Below the pieces are notes generated by a model. The model made no database searches, was not told the DNA's origin, and worked only from the letters and a program-made list of their open reading frames with translations. This document shows positions 45,304 through 54,426 of a DNA stretch of 64,000 bases, piece by piece; within the stretch, counting starts at the first letter, position 1, and every line of letters starts with the position of its first letter. Origin of the DNA: Stenotrophomonas rhizophila (GTDB lineage: Bacteria; Pseudomonadota; Gammaproteobacteria; Xanthomonadales; Xanthomonadaceae); NCBI RefSeq assembly GCF_001704155.1, contig NZ_CP016294.1, positions 2,601,501 to 2,665,500 on the forward strand, written 5' to 3'. Both the position numbers and the translations under genes were made by a program.

Positions 45304-47498
45304 GCGTTGGCCGTGATGGTCAACGTGGCGCCGGGGCGCTGGATGACCGCTTCGCGGAACAGCGGGCTGCCGATCACCAGGTCTGCACGGCCCGGGTACA
45401 GCGGGTACAGGCCCAGCGCCGACCACACGTACCACGACGACATCTGGCCCAGGTCATCGTTGCCGGGCATGCCTTCGGGCGCATTGGTCCAGATCTGGCG
45501 CATGGCTTGGCGCACGGTTTCCTGTGTTTTCCACGGCTGGCCGACGAAGTTGTACAGCCACGGTGCCGCCACCGAGGGTTCGTTGTCCAGCTCGGCATGC
45601 AACGGGCCGGACTTGGTCACCGCCCATGCGCCATCTTCCTTGCGGAAGAACGCATCCAGCCGCTGGATGGCCGCGTCGCGGCCGCCAAGCGTGGCGATCA
45701 GCCCGGCCGGGTCGAACGGCACCATCCACAGGTACTGCGCACCGCTGCCTTCGACGAACTCCTCATCCGAGGCCGGATCGAACGCTGGCCAGCTGCCATC
45801 GGCATTGCGCGGCTGGATGTAGCCGGCCTGCGCCGTAGCCTTGGGGTTGTACAGGTTGCGCCACCAGCCGGAGCGCTGGCGGAACAGCGCCGCGCCCTGT
45901 TTGTCGCCTGCGGCGTTGGCAAGTTCGGCAAGGCCGAAATCGGCGGCCGCCATCTCCAGCGTATCCGAGGCGGTGCCCCAGCCCGGCGCACCCACCGGCA
46001 TGTACTTCAACGCCATCCACTGATCCAGGCCCGGGCGCTGGCCGACGCACAGTACCGGGCAGCCGCGCCGGCTGAGGTCGCGTTCGGTCGGCACCGTGGC
46101 CGCCTTCTTGAGCGACGCGTAGGCGCGTTTCAGATCGAAGCTGCGGCCACCGAACGCGTGGATCGCAGCGACCGACGGCGGCGACGGATCGCCGTTCATC
46201 ACACCGGTGGCACCGGTCAGGTGCGTCCAGCGGTCCCACACGCCGCCGTTCTGGTCGGCCTGGTTGAGCAGGGACTGCGCGATGTCCGAACCGACCTGCG
46301 GCTGCAGCAGCGTGACCAGCTGCAGCTGCGAGCGGTACACGTCCCAGCCCGAGTAGTTGGCGTACTGCGCACGCTGGCCTTTCGACAGCGCATGCACCTT
46401 GCCGTCCATGCCGCGGTAGCGGCCATCGCCGTCACTGAACAGGTTGGGCGCGAGCAGCGTGTGGTACAGCGCGGTGTAGAACACGGTGCGTTCGTCGGGT
46501 GTTCCGCCGGCCACGCGCACCTGGCCCAGCGTCTTGTTCCATTCGGCGCGGGTCGCGGCCTGGGTCGCTTCGACCGTGGTCCCATCCGGGCTTTCGCGGC
46601 GCAGGTTGGCGCGTGCACCGGCCTCGTCAACGTAGGAAATACCGATGCGCGCGGTCACCTTCGGGCTGCGCTTGGGGTCGAACTGGATCCAGCCGCCTGC
46701 ACCCTTACCTACCGGCGGGTGACCCTGGGTGCCATAGCTGGTGCCGCCACCACCTTCGCGCGCGCCGGCCTGCACGTTCTCGTCGCGCCAGGTGCCGCCG
46801 ACCTCGAAGGGCTGGTCGAACTCGGCCACGAAATGCAGGGTGTAATAACTTTCGCGGCGATCCTCGGCCAGGTAACCGCAGAAGTTGCCGGCGGTGACCG
46901 TGCCGCGCACGGTGCGCGTGGCCGGATCGATCACGATGCTCGAATCGGTGCTGCCCACTTCACTGTCGGAGGTGCGGAACAGCAGGTTGGCCGGTTTGTC
47001 GGCCGGGAACTGGAACTGCCCCACCGCCGTGCGCGCGGTGGCGCCCAGGTCCACCACCACGCCGTTGTCGAGCGTGAGCCGGTACGCACCGGGACTGGCC
47101 GACTCGCGCTTGTGGTCCAGCACGCTGGCGTAGCGCAGCCCAGCCTCGGCCGACGACGGCGACAGTTCCACCTTGGTGGTGACCGGCATGATCGGGATAT
47201 CGCCGCTGGCCCCGGTGCAGCCGGTACCGGACACATGGGTCAGGCTGAAGCCGCGCACGCCGTTGCCGCGCCACTCATAGCCACCGGGCGCTGCAATCGC
47301 GAAGCGCTTGCCCGGCAGCGGGGTCATCTCCGGACTGAAGGCCACCATGCCGAACGGCACCGACGGACCCGGATACACATTGCCGGCGTTGGTGGTGCCG
47401 ATGAAGGGATTGACCTCGGCGGCGAGGTCGGCGGCCTGCAGGGCGCAGGGCGCGGCGGTCAGGACAAGCGAAACGGCAACCAGCATCGAACGGTGCAC
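45126..47498 (-). CDS. Secreted GH92 family alpha-mannosidase
   Basis: Exo-acting calcium-dependent alpha-mannosidase trimming mannosides such as N-glycans. It has about 790 residues from GTG at 47498, which has GGGAG six bases upstream; ATG at 47486 is an alternative. The signal peptide ends APCALQA. GH92 features: VNPFIGTTNAGNVYPGPSVP, SLTHVSGTGCTGASGDIPIM, an N-terminal beta-sandwich, then the (alpha/alpha)6 part with NYSGWDVYRSQLQLVTLLQP and EGMPGNDDLGQMSSWYVWSA. The fold is complete. A 17-base dyad lies 61 bases upstream. The 3' end is duplicated at 42279-42461. Confidence 0.93.
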   Translation of the reverse strand: MHRSMLVAVSLVLTAAPCALQAADLAAEVNPFIGTTNAGNVYPGPSVPFGMVAFSPEMTPLPGKRFAIAAPGGYEWRGNGVRGFSLTHVSGTGCTGASGDIPIMPVTTKVELSPSSAEAGLRYASVLDHKRESASPGAYRLTLDNGVVVDLGATARTAVGQFQFPADKPANLLFRTSDSEVGSTDSSIVIDPATRTVRGTVTAGNFCGYLAEDRRESYYTLHFVAEFDQPFEVGGTWRDENVQAGAREGGGGTSYGTQGHPPVGKGAGGWIQFDPKRSPKVTARIGISYVDEAGARANLRRESPDGTTVEATQAATRAEWNKTLGQVRVAGGTPDERTVFYTALYHTLLAPNLFSDGDGRYRGMDGKVHALSKGQRAQYANYSGWDVYRSQLQLVTLLQPQVGSDIAQSLLNQADQNGGVWDRWTHLTGATGVMNGDPSPPSVAAIHAFGGRSFDLKRAYASLKKAATVPTERDLSRRGCPVLCVGQRPGLDQWMALKYMPVGAPGWGTASDTLEMAAADFGLAELANAAGDKQGAALFRQRSGWWRNLYNPKATAQAGYIQPRNADGSWPAFDPASDEEFVEGSGAQYLWMVPFDPAGLIATLGGRDAAIQRLDAFFRKEDGAWAVTKSGPLHAELDNEPSVAAPWLYNFVGQPWKTQETVRQAMRQIWTNAPEGMPGNDDLGQMSSWYVWSALGLYPLYPGRADLVIGSPLFREAVIQRPGATLTITANAAAMDAPYVQSLRVDGKPSDASWLPASVVQKGGTLEFELGKAKNTRWGTATLPPSYGPN

Positions 47499-47534
47499 GA
47501 CGAACTCCCAAAGCGGAAAGGACGGACCATCAAC

Positions 47535-47558
47535 GTAGCGCCACGGCATGCGTGGCTG
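47535..47558 (+). repeat. GTAG palindrome (SMAG/REP-like) upstream of GH92
   Basis: GTAG then GCCACG-gcat-gCGTGGC, the same stem as the unit at 15310. It sits between the GH92 start and its putative operator. Confidence 0.65.
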
Positions 47559-47575
47559 GATCGATTGTATCGATC
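47559..47575. promoter_or_regulatory. Candidate operator of the GH92 gene
   Basis: GATCGAT-tgt-ATCGATC is a perfect 17-base dyad, 61 bases upstream of the GH92 start codon. It suits a dimeric regulator of the LacI or GntR kind, probably responding to a mannoside breakdown product. No regulator gene is adjacent. Confidence 0.55.
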
Positions 47576-47621
47576 TAAACCCCGCCCGCAATCTGACCAA
47601 AGGCACCCCTGTCGCGGGGCG

Positions 47622-49904
47622 TCAGAACCCGTCGAGGGTGCGCAGCAACGAACCGAAGGTGAGATAGAACGAATCGTGCCCGCCCTGTGCGCGGCCATAG
47701 CCGAGGAACACCGGCCCAAGGAACGTATCGGCCCCGACGAACACGCTGCCGGCACTCTGCATGCCGTCGATGTTCACTTCATCACGCGTGCGCCAGAACC
47801 CGCCCCATTCCAGGCTGCCCCCGACGTACAGCGGAATGGTCAGCAACGAGTCGGCATGGGCCACGCGGCGGTAGTACACCATGCGCGCCAGCGCGGTCTG
47901 CGGGGCGAAGATCGCCTCTTCCGGGTACCCCGACAGGTTGCCCAGGCCGCCCAGGAAGCCGTAGGTGGCCAGCAGGTCGTCGCCACCGTGGGCGGATGAA
48001 ATGCGCAGTCCACCCAGCCAGCGACTTTCGCCCCGCGCCCAGGCGCCATCCCACTGCAGGCGAGTAACGGCGGCGGGATCATCCGTGCCCAGCGCGTCCA
48101 GGTAGTGCTGGCGGGTCAGCGACAGGCGCTGGCCGCGGCTGGGGAAGGCCGAACTGTCGATGGAATCGTGGCGCAGCTGCCAGCCGATGCTGCCCATGTC
48201 GGCGCGGTAGTTGCCCAGCTCGCTGGGATTGCCCACATCCAGCCGGGTGCGCTCCTGCCCACGCTCGAGGAAGCTGGCCAGTTCCCAGTCCGGATGCGGG
48301 GACCAGGCCCAGCGCAGGCCACCCAGCCATTGGCTGTAGCGGTACTGCGCCAGCGAACCACGCTGCAGCAGCGCCAGGTCCAGGTCGGTGGCGCGGTAGC
48401 GTGCATAGGTCGAGAGCGCGTGCCGGCCGCTGCTGCCAAACGGGTGGTAGTACTCGGCGAAGGCTTCTTCCACCTCGCCCAGCCCGATGCGCAGTTTCAG
48501 TTCGGCGCCCTGGTCGGTCAGGCCGGTGCGGGTGAACTCGCTGATCAGCTGGTAGTTGCTGCTGCCATCGAAGTCATCGGACAGGCGCAACGCGAAATGC
48601 AGGAAATCCGGGCCCCAGCGTTTGTCCTGCGGGGCGATGACCAGGCCGAACTGGTCATCGCGCTGGTCCAGCCGCCATTGCACCTGCTCGTAGCGGCCCT
48701 CGCCGTAGGTCAGTGCAACCTGGCGTTCGATCCGTTCCGGTTGCAGCGGCTGGCCCAGCTGCGGCTGCAGGCGCTGTTCGATGAAGCGCGGGGTCTGCGT
48801 GTCCTCGCGCAGCACGTCGATGAACGCGACGATCGGCGTTTCATAGGCCGGCGGCCGGTGCTGCTGCTGGAAGATCGCGTACCGCGCCGGATCCACCTGG
48901 TAGCGCTGGATGCCCGCCACCTCGGCTTGTGCGGCCTGCTCGCCCACGGCGACCGCCGCTGGCGAGTGGTTGAAGTCCTGGCTGCCCATGTCGCCCAGCG
49001 GCGGCGTGATCAGCAGATCCTGCGTACCCAGCGTGGCCAGCTGCGCATCGACCACCCGCTTCATCAGCACGCCGGCCATCTGGTGGCTGATCGCCAACGG
49101 CGAATCCAGGCGTTCTTCGGTCATCAACGGCGTGCCCACCCGCACCACGATCAGGCGCTGCGCGCCGAGCCGGCGCGCTTCGTCGATCGGCAGGTTGTCG
49201 ACCACGCCGCCATCGACCAGCAGGTGGTCCTGGTAACGCACCGGTGCGAACACGCCGGGGACCGACATGCTGGCGCGGATCGCCAGCGCCATGTCGCCCT
49301 GGCCGAACACCACCTTGTCGCCGGTGACGATATCGGTGGCCACCGCCCGGAACGGGATGGGCAGCTGGTCGAAGTCACGCACCTGCCAGGTCGGCAGCAG
49401 CAGCCGGCGCAACAGCATTTCCAGTTTCTGGCCCTGGATCAGGCCGCGCGGGAATGCGATCTTGCCGTTGCTCAGGCCGACTTCGACCCCGCCGAGCAGG
49501 CGCAGGTCGTCTTCCTTGCGGCGCATGCTGCGTTCGTTGCGCGGTGGTTTGTCGCGCAGTACGTCGGCCCAGTCGATGCGGTCGAGCACGGTTTCGATTT
49601 CATCGGCCGAGTATCCGGAGGCATACAGCCCGCCGACCACCGCGCCCATCGAGGTGCCGACGATGCAGTCCACCGGCACCCGCTCGCGCTCCAGCACCTT
49701 GAGCACGCCGATATGCGCTGCGCCACGCGCGCCGCCACCGCCGAGCACCAGGCAGGTGCGCGGGCGGTCGTGGTGCGTGCCGGCGTGCGTATCCGTCGCT
49801 GCCTGCCGCGCCCCGGCTGCCAGCGGCAGCAGGAGCGCAGCAACGAATGCCCACCGACGGAGCAGGCGCACCTTCCTGTGCGACGGACGGGGGTCATCCT
49901 GCAT
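47622..49904 (-). CDS. Patatin-like phospholipase, type Vd autotransporter (PlpD-like)
   Basis: Lipase carried to the cell surface by its own barrel. It has 760 residues, close to Pseudomonas aeruginosa PlpD (728). The signal peptide ends LAAGARQA (about residue 34). The patatin domain (about 48-330) shows the oxyanion loop GGGGARG, the nucleophile elbow GTSMG with Ser85 and the partner Asp231 in LLVDGGVVDNL. A POTRA-like domain spans about 340-430, and the rest is a 16-strand Omp85-like barrel ending with phenylalanine (SLLRTLDGF). Start at ATG 49904; the upstream in-frame ATG at 49985 would add 27 residues before the signal peptide. Confidence 0.92.
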   Translation of the reverse strand: MQDDPRPSHRKVRLLRRWAFVAALLLPLAAGARQAATDTHAGTHHDRPRTCLVLGGGGARGAAHIGVLKVLERERVPVDCIVGTSMGAVVGGLYASGYSADEIETVLDRIDWADVLRDKPPRNERSMRRKEDDLRLLGGVEVGLSNGKIAFPRGLIQGQKLEMLLRRLLLPTWQVRDFDQLPIPFRAVATDIVTGDKVVFGQGDMALAIRASMSVPGVFAPVRYQDHLLVDGGVVDNLPIDEARRLGAQRLIVVRVGTPLMTEERLDSPLAISHQMAGVLMKRVVDAQLATLGTQDLLITPPLGDMGSQDFNHSPAAVAVGEQAAQAEVAGIQRYQVDPARYAIFQQQHRPPAYETPIVAFIDVLREDTQTPRFIEQRLQPQLGQPLQPERIERQVALTYGEGRYEQVQWRLDQRDDQFGLVIAPQDKRWGPDFLHFALRLSDDFDGSSNYQLISEFTRTGLTDQGAELKLRIGLGEVEEAFAEYYHPFGSSGRHALSTYARYRATDLDLALLQRGSLAQYRYSQWLGGLRWAWSPHPDWELASFLERGQERTRLDVGNPSELGNYRADMGSIGWQLRHDSIDSSAFPSRGQRLSLTRQHYLDALGTDDPAAVTRLQWDGAWARGESRWLGGLRISSAHGGDDLLATYGFLGGLGNLSGYPEEAIFAPQTALARMVYYRRVAHADSLLTIPLYVGGSLEWGGFWRTRDEVNIDGMQSAGSVFVGADTFLGPVFLGYGRAQGGHDSFYLTFGSLLRTLDGF

Positions 49905-49981
49905 GTCAGCTCCTGGCGTCGTATTCTGGCCGATGCCCGCACTGTGCCTGTGCCACCCGCGCGCGTCCAGATCGACGGGCA

Positions 49982-50002
49982 GCACGCAGGGCGTGGCGCT
50001 AC
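49982..50002 (-). repeat. GTAG palindrome (SMAG/REP-like) providing the S9 peptidase stop codon
   Basis: Read on the minus strand: GTAG, GCCACG-ccc-TGCGTGC. The TAG (49999-50001) is the stop codon of the S9 peptidase gene. The stem matches the unit at 15310. Confidence 0.68.
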
Positions 50003-52455
50003 TTGGCGTTTTTGACGTAGGTGTCGAACCAGTTGAGCATTTCCGACACCAGCTGCTCGTTGGATTCCAGCGCCGTGTACCAGTGCGGTTCGTTGGGCAG
50101 CATCACCAGCCGGGTGATGCCGCCGTTGCCGCGGATCGCCTGGTACAGCTTGCGCGACTGGAACGGTTCGGTACCCGGGTTGGCGTCGTCCTCGCCGTGG
50201 ACCAGCAGCAGCGGCAGCTTGATCTTGTCGGCATAGAAGAACGGCGAGGCCTTGAGGTACACATCCTGCGCATGCCATACCGAACGCCGTTCGTTCTGGA
50301 AACCGAACGGGGTGAAGGTCTTGTTGTACGACCCGCTGGTGGCCACGCCGGCCTTGAACAGGTCGGTGTGCGCGATCAGGTTGGCGGTCATCAGCCCACC
50401 ATGGCTGTGCCCGGTGACGCCGATCCGGTTGCGGTCCACCACGCCCAGGTCCACTGCCTTGTCGACCGCAGCCTTGGCATCGGCTTCGAGCTGCTCCAGG
50501 TAGGTGTCGTAAGCGTTCTTCGGATCACCGACGATCGGGAACGCGGCGTTGTCGATGATCGCGTAGCCGGCCAGCAGCATCAGCCGGTACGGCGCCAGGC
50601 GGGTGAAGGTCTGCTGCGAACCGGAGACCTGCCCGGCCTGCGCCGCGTTGGCGAAGTCGGCCGGGTATGCGTAAAGGATGGCCGGCACGCGCTGGCCTTC
50701 CTGGTAGCCCGGCGGGGTGTACAGGGTGAACGACAGGTCCACCCCATCGGCGCGCTTGTAGGTGACCAGGCGCTTCTTGATCTGGCGCACTTCCGGGGTC
50801 GGGTCGCTGAGCATGGTCAGCGCGGTGGCGGTGGAGGTGTACTGCGCCTCGCCGTCTTCAGCGCTGGCGGTGCGTTCGCCCTGCTGGCGCACGAACGCAT
50901 TCGGCGGGTCCATCACCGACTGGTGCCAGGTCAGGTAGCGGCCCGGGGTGGCGGTCAGCCCCAACACCTGCTCATAGGCGTCGGCGCCACTGCGGAACAG
51001 GCGCTCGGTCTTGAGCGTGCCCAGGTCCAACCGGTCCAGGAACGGACGGTCGCCCTGCGGCGAACTGCCCTGCCCGCGCAGGAACACGAAGCTGCCGTCC
51101 TGGCGCACCACCGGCGCGCCGTTGGGCAGGCGCTTGAACACCAGGTTGCCCGGATCGGCGTAGAGCTCGTCGCTGGACAGGTCCCAGAGCAGCCGGCCTT
51201 CCTGCCTGGGCTGGTCGACATCGACGATGCGGGTCTGCCGCCAATGACGGTTCTCATCGTTCTCGAACAGGAACGACACCGCCGGGTCCGCGCTCCAGGC
51301 AATGCCTTCGAAGCGCTGCGCGGTCCGCGCGATTTCCTGCGGTTTGGCGGAGAACGGTGCCTTCAGCGCCAGCACGCGGTCGCGGTGCGGCACGGTCACT
51401 TTCCAGTCGCCCTTGTCCAGCGCTTCGGCATAGACCAGCGTGGCCGGATCGGTGGAGCGCCAGTCGAAATCGCGCGGGCCTTCGGGCACGCCGTGCACCG
51501 GCACGCGGTCGGCCAGCGGCAGGCTGGCGATGGGCGTGCTGCGGCCCGTGCCCAGGTCGAGCACGGCAACGTCATTGGCGAAACGCTGGTAGGTCACCGC
51601 GTGCGAGAACGGCGCCTTGAGCGTTTCGGTGAGCACATGCACGCCATCGGGGGCGGCATTGACCTCGTTGTACAGCGCCGGCGCGCCGATGGCGCGCACG
51701 CTGCCGGCGCTGGCGTCCACCACGGCCAGCTGCGAGGCACCGTAGTAGGCGAACAACGCTTCGTCATGCGCGCTGGTCAGGGTGTCGCGGGCTTCGTAGG
51801 TGCTGCTCTCGCCGCTGCTGCCCAGCGATTCCTGGACGTCCGGGCCACCGGGGCCGTTGCCGCTGCTCGGGGCCGGGCCCTGGTTGGCCGGCACGGTCTT
51901 GACCAGCAGCTGCTGGCCACCGCCCAGCCACTGCACGGTGTAACCGAAAATGGGATTGAGCTGCACGCCCGGGATCTGCTTGACCTGGCCGGTCTGTGCA
52001 TCACCTACCCAAAGCTGCACCGAGGTGTCTACTGCGTTCTGGAACGCGAAGTGGCTGCCATCGGCCGACCACTGCGCCACGCCGGCACAGCCCTGCGGCA
52101 GCGCGACCTTGGTGGTGCGGGCGGTGCCGACATCCACCAGCGAGAAATCGGCGACGCAGGCCGGAATGCCGTAGCCGCCCTGGGTATCGTGGCGGCTGCG
52201 GTTCTTCGGTTCCAGCCGCACGCCGGCCAGCTTGAGATACGGCTGGGCAACGCGCTCGATCGACGGATAGGTCTGCAGCGTGGTCAGCAGCAGCCGCTGC
52301 CCGCTCGGGTCCAGGCTGGGCTGCGGCGGTGGCGGCGCCTTGAGCACCTTGAGCAGCTGCTCCGGCGGTTTGGCGTAATCGGCGAAGGCCGGTGCGGCCA
52401 GGCTGAGCGCGGCCACGGCAACGGCGGTGGCAAGGCAGGTACGACGGATGAGCAT
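49999..52455 (-). CDS. Secreted S9 family prolyl-oligopeptidase-like peptidase
   Basis: Exported serine peptidase or dipeptidyl aminopeptidase. It has 818 residues with a signal peptide ending AAPAFA (residue 25). A beta-propeller-like region spans about 40-560. The alpha/beta-hydrolase domain starts near VDLSFTLYTPPGYQEGQRVP, with the Ser in GVTGHSHGGLMTANL, the Asp in LLVHGEDDANPGTEPF and the His in LPNEPHWYTA. A Gly/Pro/Asn-rich insert (PSSGNGPGGPDVQESLGSSG) interrupts the propeller. The stop codon is supplied by a GTAG palindrome. Confidence 0.93.
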   Translation of the reverse strand: MLIRRTCLATAVAVAALSLAAPAFADYAKPPEQLLKVLKAPPPPQPSLDPSGQRLLLTTLQTYPSIERVAQPYLKLAGVRLEPKNRSRHDTQGGYGIPACVADFSLVDVGTARTTKVALPQGCAGVAQWSADGSHFAFQNAVDTSVQLWVGDAQTGQVKQIPGVQLNPIFGYTVQWLGGGQQLLVKTVPANQGPAPSSGNGPGGPDVQESLGSSGESSTYEARDTLTSAHDEALFAYYGASQLAVVDASAGSVRAIGAPALYNEVNAAPDGVHVLTETLKAPFSHAVTYQRFANDVAVLDLGTGRSTPIASLPLADRVPVHGVPEGPRDFDWRSTDPATLVYAEALDKGDWKVTVPHRDRVLALKAPFSAKPQEIARTAQRFEGIAWSADPAVSFLFENDENRHWRQTRIVDVDQPRQEGRLLWDLSSDELYADPGNLVFKRLPNGAPVVRQDGSFVFLRGQGSSPQGDRPFLDRLDLGTLKTERLFRSGADAYEQVLGLTATPGRYLTWHQSVMDPPNAFVRQQGERTASAEDGEAQYTSTATALTMLSDPTPEVRQIKKRLVTYKRADGVDLSFTLYTPPGYQEGQRVPAILYAYPADFANAAQAGQVSGSQQTFTRLAPYRLMLLAGYAIIDNAAFPIVGDPKNAYDTYLEQLEADAKAAVDKAVDLGVVDRNRIGVTGHSHGGLMTANLIAHTDLFKAGVATSGSYNKTFTPFGFQNERRSVWHAQDVYLKASPFFYADKIKLPLLLVHGEDDANPGTEPFQSRKLYQAIRGNGGITRLVMLPNEPHWYTALESNEQLVSEMLNWFDTYVKNAK

Positions 52456-52592
52456 CCAGATCCCCTTGAAGGTGTGGGTCCCGGCGGCGCACTTGTCGCC
52501 GGCATGCCGTGGAATCTAGCACCGGGTCATCGCGTCGGAATGGGCCGAAAGCACTGGGTGCATTGCCGGCCTTGCACTTCGGATGCCGTCAA

Positions 52593-52763
52593 TCAGGCGC
52601 CCTGGTAGACGTCGTGTACAAGCGAAATGCCCAACGCTGCCATTCGGCCGAGCAACCGGGGCGGCAGCTCGATGGCGAAGTTCCGGTTGCTGTGCGAACT
52701 GAACCAGATGCGGGAGGTGGCGACGGCAGGAATTGGTGCGCGCCAGGCCTTGGTTTTGTGCAT
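52593..52763 (-). CDS. Small hypothetical protein (56 residues)
   Basis: An AGGAG ribosome-binding site lies six bases before ATG 52763, giving MHKTKAWRAPIPAVATSRIW and ending ALGISLVHDVYQGA. There is no signal peptide. The part FSSHSNRNFAIELPPRLLGR followed by ALGISLVHDVY loosely recalls an amphipathic helix plus strand as in small immunity-type domains, but I cannot assign a family. It lies between the S9 peptidase and the DUF5076 gene, same strand as both. Confidence 0.5.
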   Translation of the reverse strand: MHKTKAWRAPIPAVATSRIWFSSHSNRNFAIELPPRLLGRMAALGISLVHDVYQGA

Positions 52764-52852
52764 GACGCGCTCCTGGCTGGGTTGCGGGGCTGGGCACGGC
52801 CCGGGTCTACGGGGCGTCGCCCTTACGGGCTGCCGCGTGCCGGGCCCCTGGA

Positions 52853-53170
52853 TCAATGCGCTGGCGTGCGCTCGCCGCGGTCGATGATTGCGCCTTCGAT
52901 ACTGTCCTTGGGTGCGCCGATGCGCTCCATGAAGTCGCGCAGCATCACCTCGCGGCAGTGCTCGACGGATTGCCCATCGCGCTCGGCGAACATCCGCGCG
53001 GCGTGCTCGAACAAGTCCGAGAGCAACTCCCCGAAATCGGCGGCGCCGCCACTGAGATCGGAATTGAGGGTCACGTGAAGCTCTTCGTGGGCGGCCCACA
53101 GGCGCATGATCTCGAAGGCCTCTGGATCGCTCAGGACGCCATCAGGGATGCGCAGTTCGTCGGTGTACAT
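52853..53170 (-). CDS. DUF5076 family protein
   Basis: It has 105 residues from ATG 53170 (MYTDELRIPDGVLSDPEAFE); an ATG at 53188 is also in frame. The pattern EIMRLWAAHEELHVTLNSDL, then FGELLSDLFEHAARMFAE and a catalytic-looking but unexplained EHCREVMLRDFMERIGAP is the DUF5076 family, small acidic cytoplasmic proteins of unknown role. Divergent from the HipA-like gene across 76 bases. Confidence 0.78.
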   Translation of the reverse strand: MYTDELRIPDGVLSDPEAFEIMRLWAAHEELHVTLNSDLSGGAADFGELLSDLFEHAARMFAERDGQSVEHCREVMLRDFMERIGAPKDSIEGAIIDRGERTPAH

Positions 53171-53246
53171 CAGGTTTCGTCCTTGCATGCGGGAGGGGGC
53201 GGCGCCACGGTAAGATGGCGCTGCTCACTCCGTCAATGGATGTCCC

Positions 53247-54023
53247 TTGCGTACCGTCCACGCGCTCCGTTACATCACACCGCTCCGCGAGGGCGGCTCG
53301 TTGCCCGCCGTGGTCGAGACCGACGACGACGGCATGGTCGTGCTGAAGTTCCGGGGCGCCGGCCAGGGTCCCAAGGCACTGATTGCCGAGCTGATCGCCG
53401 GCGAGCTGGCACGCACGCTGGGCCTGCCGATTCCGGAAATCGTGTTTGTCGAGCTTGACCGCGAGTTCGCGCGCACCGAGCCCGACCCGGAGATCCAGGA
53501 CCTGATCCGCGCCAGCGAAGGGTTGAACCTGGGCAGCGATTACCTGCCCGGCGCGATCAACTACGACGTGGCGGCGATGCCGGTGGATGCCGACCTCGCC
53601 TCGCGGATCGTGTGGTTCGACGCCTTCACCAGCAATGTCGACCGCACCGCGCGCAACCCGAACCTGATGGTGTGGCACCGCATGCTGTACCTGATCGACC
53701 ACGGTGCGGCGATGTACTTCCACCACGATTGGGCCACGGCGGGCGATGCCTGCGTGAAGCCGTTCCTGCTGATCCGCGACCATGTGCTGCTGTCGTTCGC
53801 CACGAAGATCCCCGAGGTGGACGGTGAGCTGGCGGCGCGGCTGCCGGATGCGGAGATTGAGCGCATCGTCGCGCTGGTGCCGGACAGCTGGCTGGTGGAC
53901 GAACCCGCGTTCGACAGCCCGGCGGCCTACCGCCAGGCGTACATCGATTATCTGAAGTGCCGGCTACAGGCACGTGACGCTTTTGTACAGGAGGCCGTCC
54001 GTGCCCACGCTGCACACGTATGA
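53247..54023 (+). CDS. HipA-like kinase domain protein (HipA_2 type)
   Basis: Probable protein kinase related to the catalytic core of the HipA toxin. It has 258 residues from TTG at 53247 (no in-frame ATG is available; M-RTVHALRYITPLREGG suits homologues). The nucleotide-binding VVLKFRGAGQGPKALIAE has the conserved Lys, the catalytic loop is WFDAFTSNVDRTARNPN (Asp and Asn), and YLIDHGAAMYF holds the metal Asp. The N-terminal HipA cap domain is absent. It overlaps the next gene by 23 bases, a conserved arrangement of HipA_2 and DUF3037. Confidence 0.87.
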   Translation: MRTVHALRYITPLREGGSLPAVVETDDDGMVVLKFRGAGQGPKALIAELIAGELARTLGLPIPEIVFVELDREFARTEPDPEIQDLIRASEGLNLGSDYLPGAINYDVAAMPVDADLASRIVWFDAFTSNVDRTARNPNLMVWHRMLYLIDHGAAMYFHHDWATAGDACVKPFLLIRDHVLLSFATKIPEVDGELAARLPDAEIERIVALVPDSWLVDEPAFDSPAAYRQAYIDYLKCRLQARDAFVQEAVRAHAAHV

Positions 54024-54390
54024 CTATGCGGTCATCCGCGTGGTACCGCGGGTGGAACGCGAAGAGTTCATCAACGTCGGGGTGATCGTATCCTGCCCGG
54101 GGGCGAAGCATATTCAGGCGGCGATTGAGATTGACCCGGTGCGGATGCAGGCATTCGCGCCGTCGCTGGACCTGGAGGCGCTGCAGCCATGGCTGGATGC
54201 GATCGTGGCGATCTGCCGGGGTGATGCTGCTGCGGGCCCGATCGCGCAGCTGCCGGCGCGTGCGCGGTTCCATTTCCTCACCGCCAAACGCAGTTCGGTG
54301 GTGCAGATGTCGAGCACGCACGTGGGGCGGACAGCGGATCCGCAGGGCGTGGTGGAGCATCTGATGCGCAGGATGGTGCGGGTGGTGTGA
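54001..54390 (+). CDS. DUF3037 family protein, partner gene of the HipA-like kinase
   Basis: It has 129 residues from GTG at 54001, which has AGGAGG seven bases upstream within the preceding gene; an ATG at 53974 is rejected. DYAVIRVVPRVEREEFINVG followed by VIVSCPGAKHIQAAIEIDP is the DUF3037 signature. There is no helix-turn-helix, so it is unlike HipB antitoxin. The overlap with the kinase gene suggests coupled expression and a shared function, possibly as substrate or regulator. Confidence 0.85.
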   Translation: MPTLHTYDYAVIRVVPRVEREEFINVGVIVSCPGAKHIQAAIEIDPVRMQAFAPSLDLEALQPWLDAIVAICRGDAAAGPIAQLPARARFHFLTAKRSSVVQMSSTHVGRTADPQGVVEHLMRRMVRVV

Positions 54391-54426
54391 TGGTCGCGTG
54401 CGCCGCCGGATCCATCATGGGTTGGG

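Noticed and set aside
45111..47999. 962-codon open frame on the plus strand
   Set aside because: It lies opposite the complete GH92 mannosidase gene, whose motifs, signal peptide and ribosome-binding site are all present on the minus strand.
49267..52608. 1113-codon open frame on the plus strand
   Set aside because: It is antisense to the S9 peptidase and patatin genes. It has Arg/Gly/His-rich composition and no domains, a typical high-GC shadow.
53974..54000. Earlier ATG start for the DUF3037 gene
   Set aside because: The AGGAGG site is correctly placed only for GTG 54001, and the extra residues do not fit the family.
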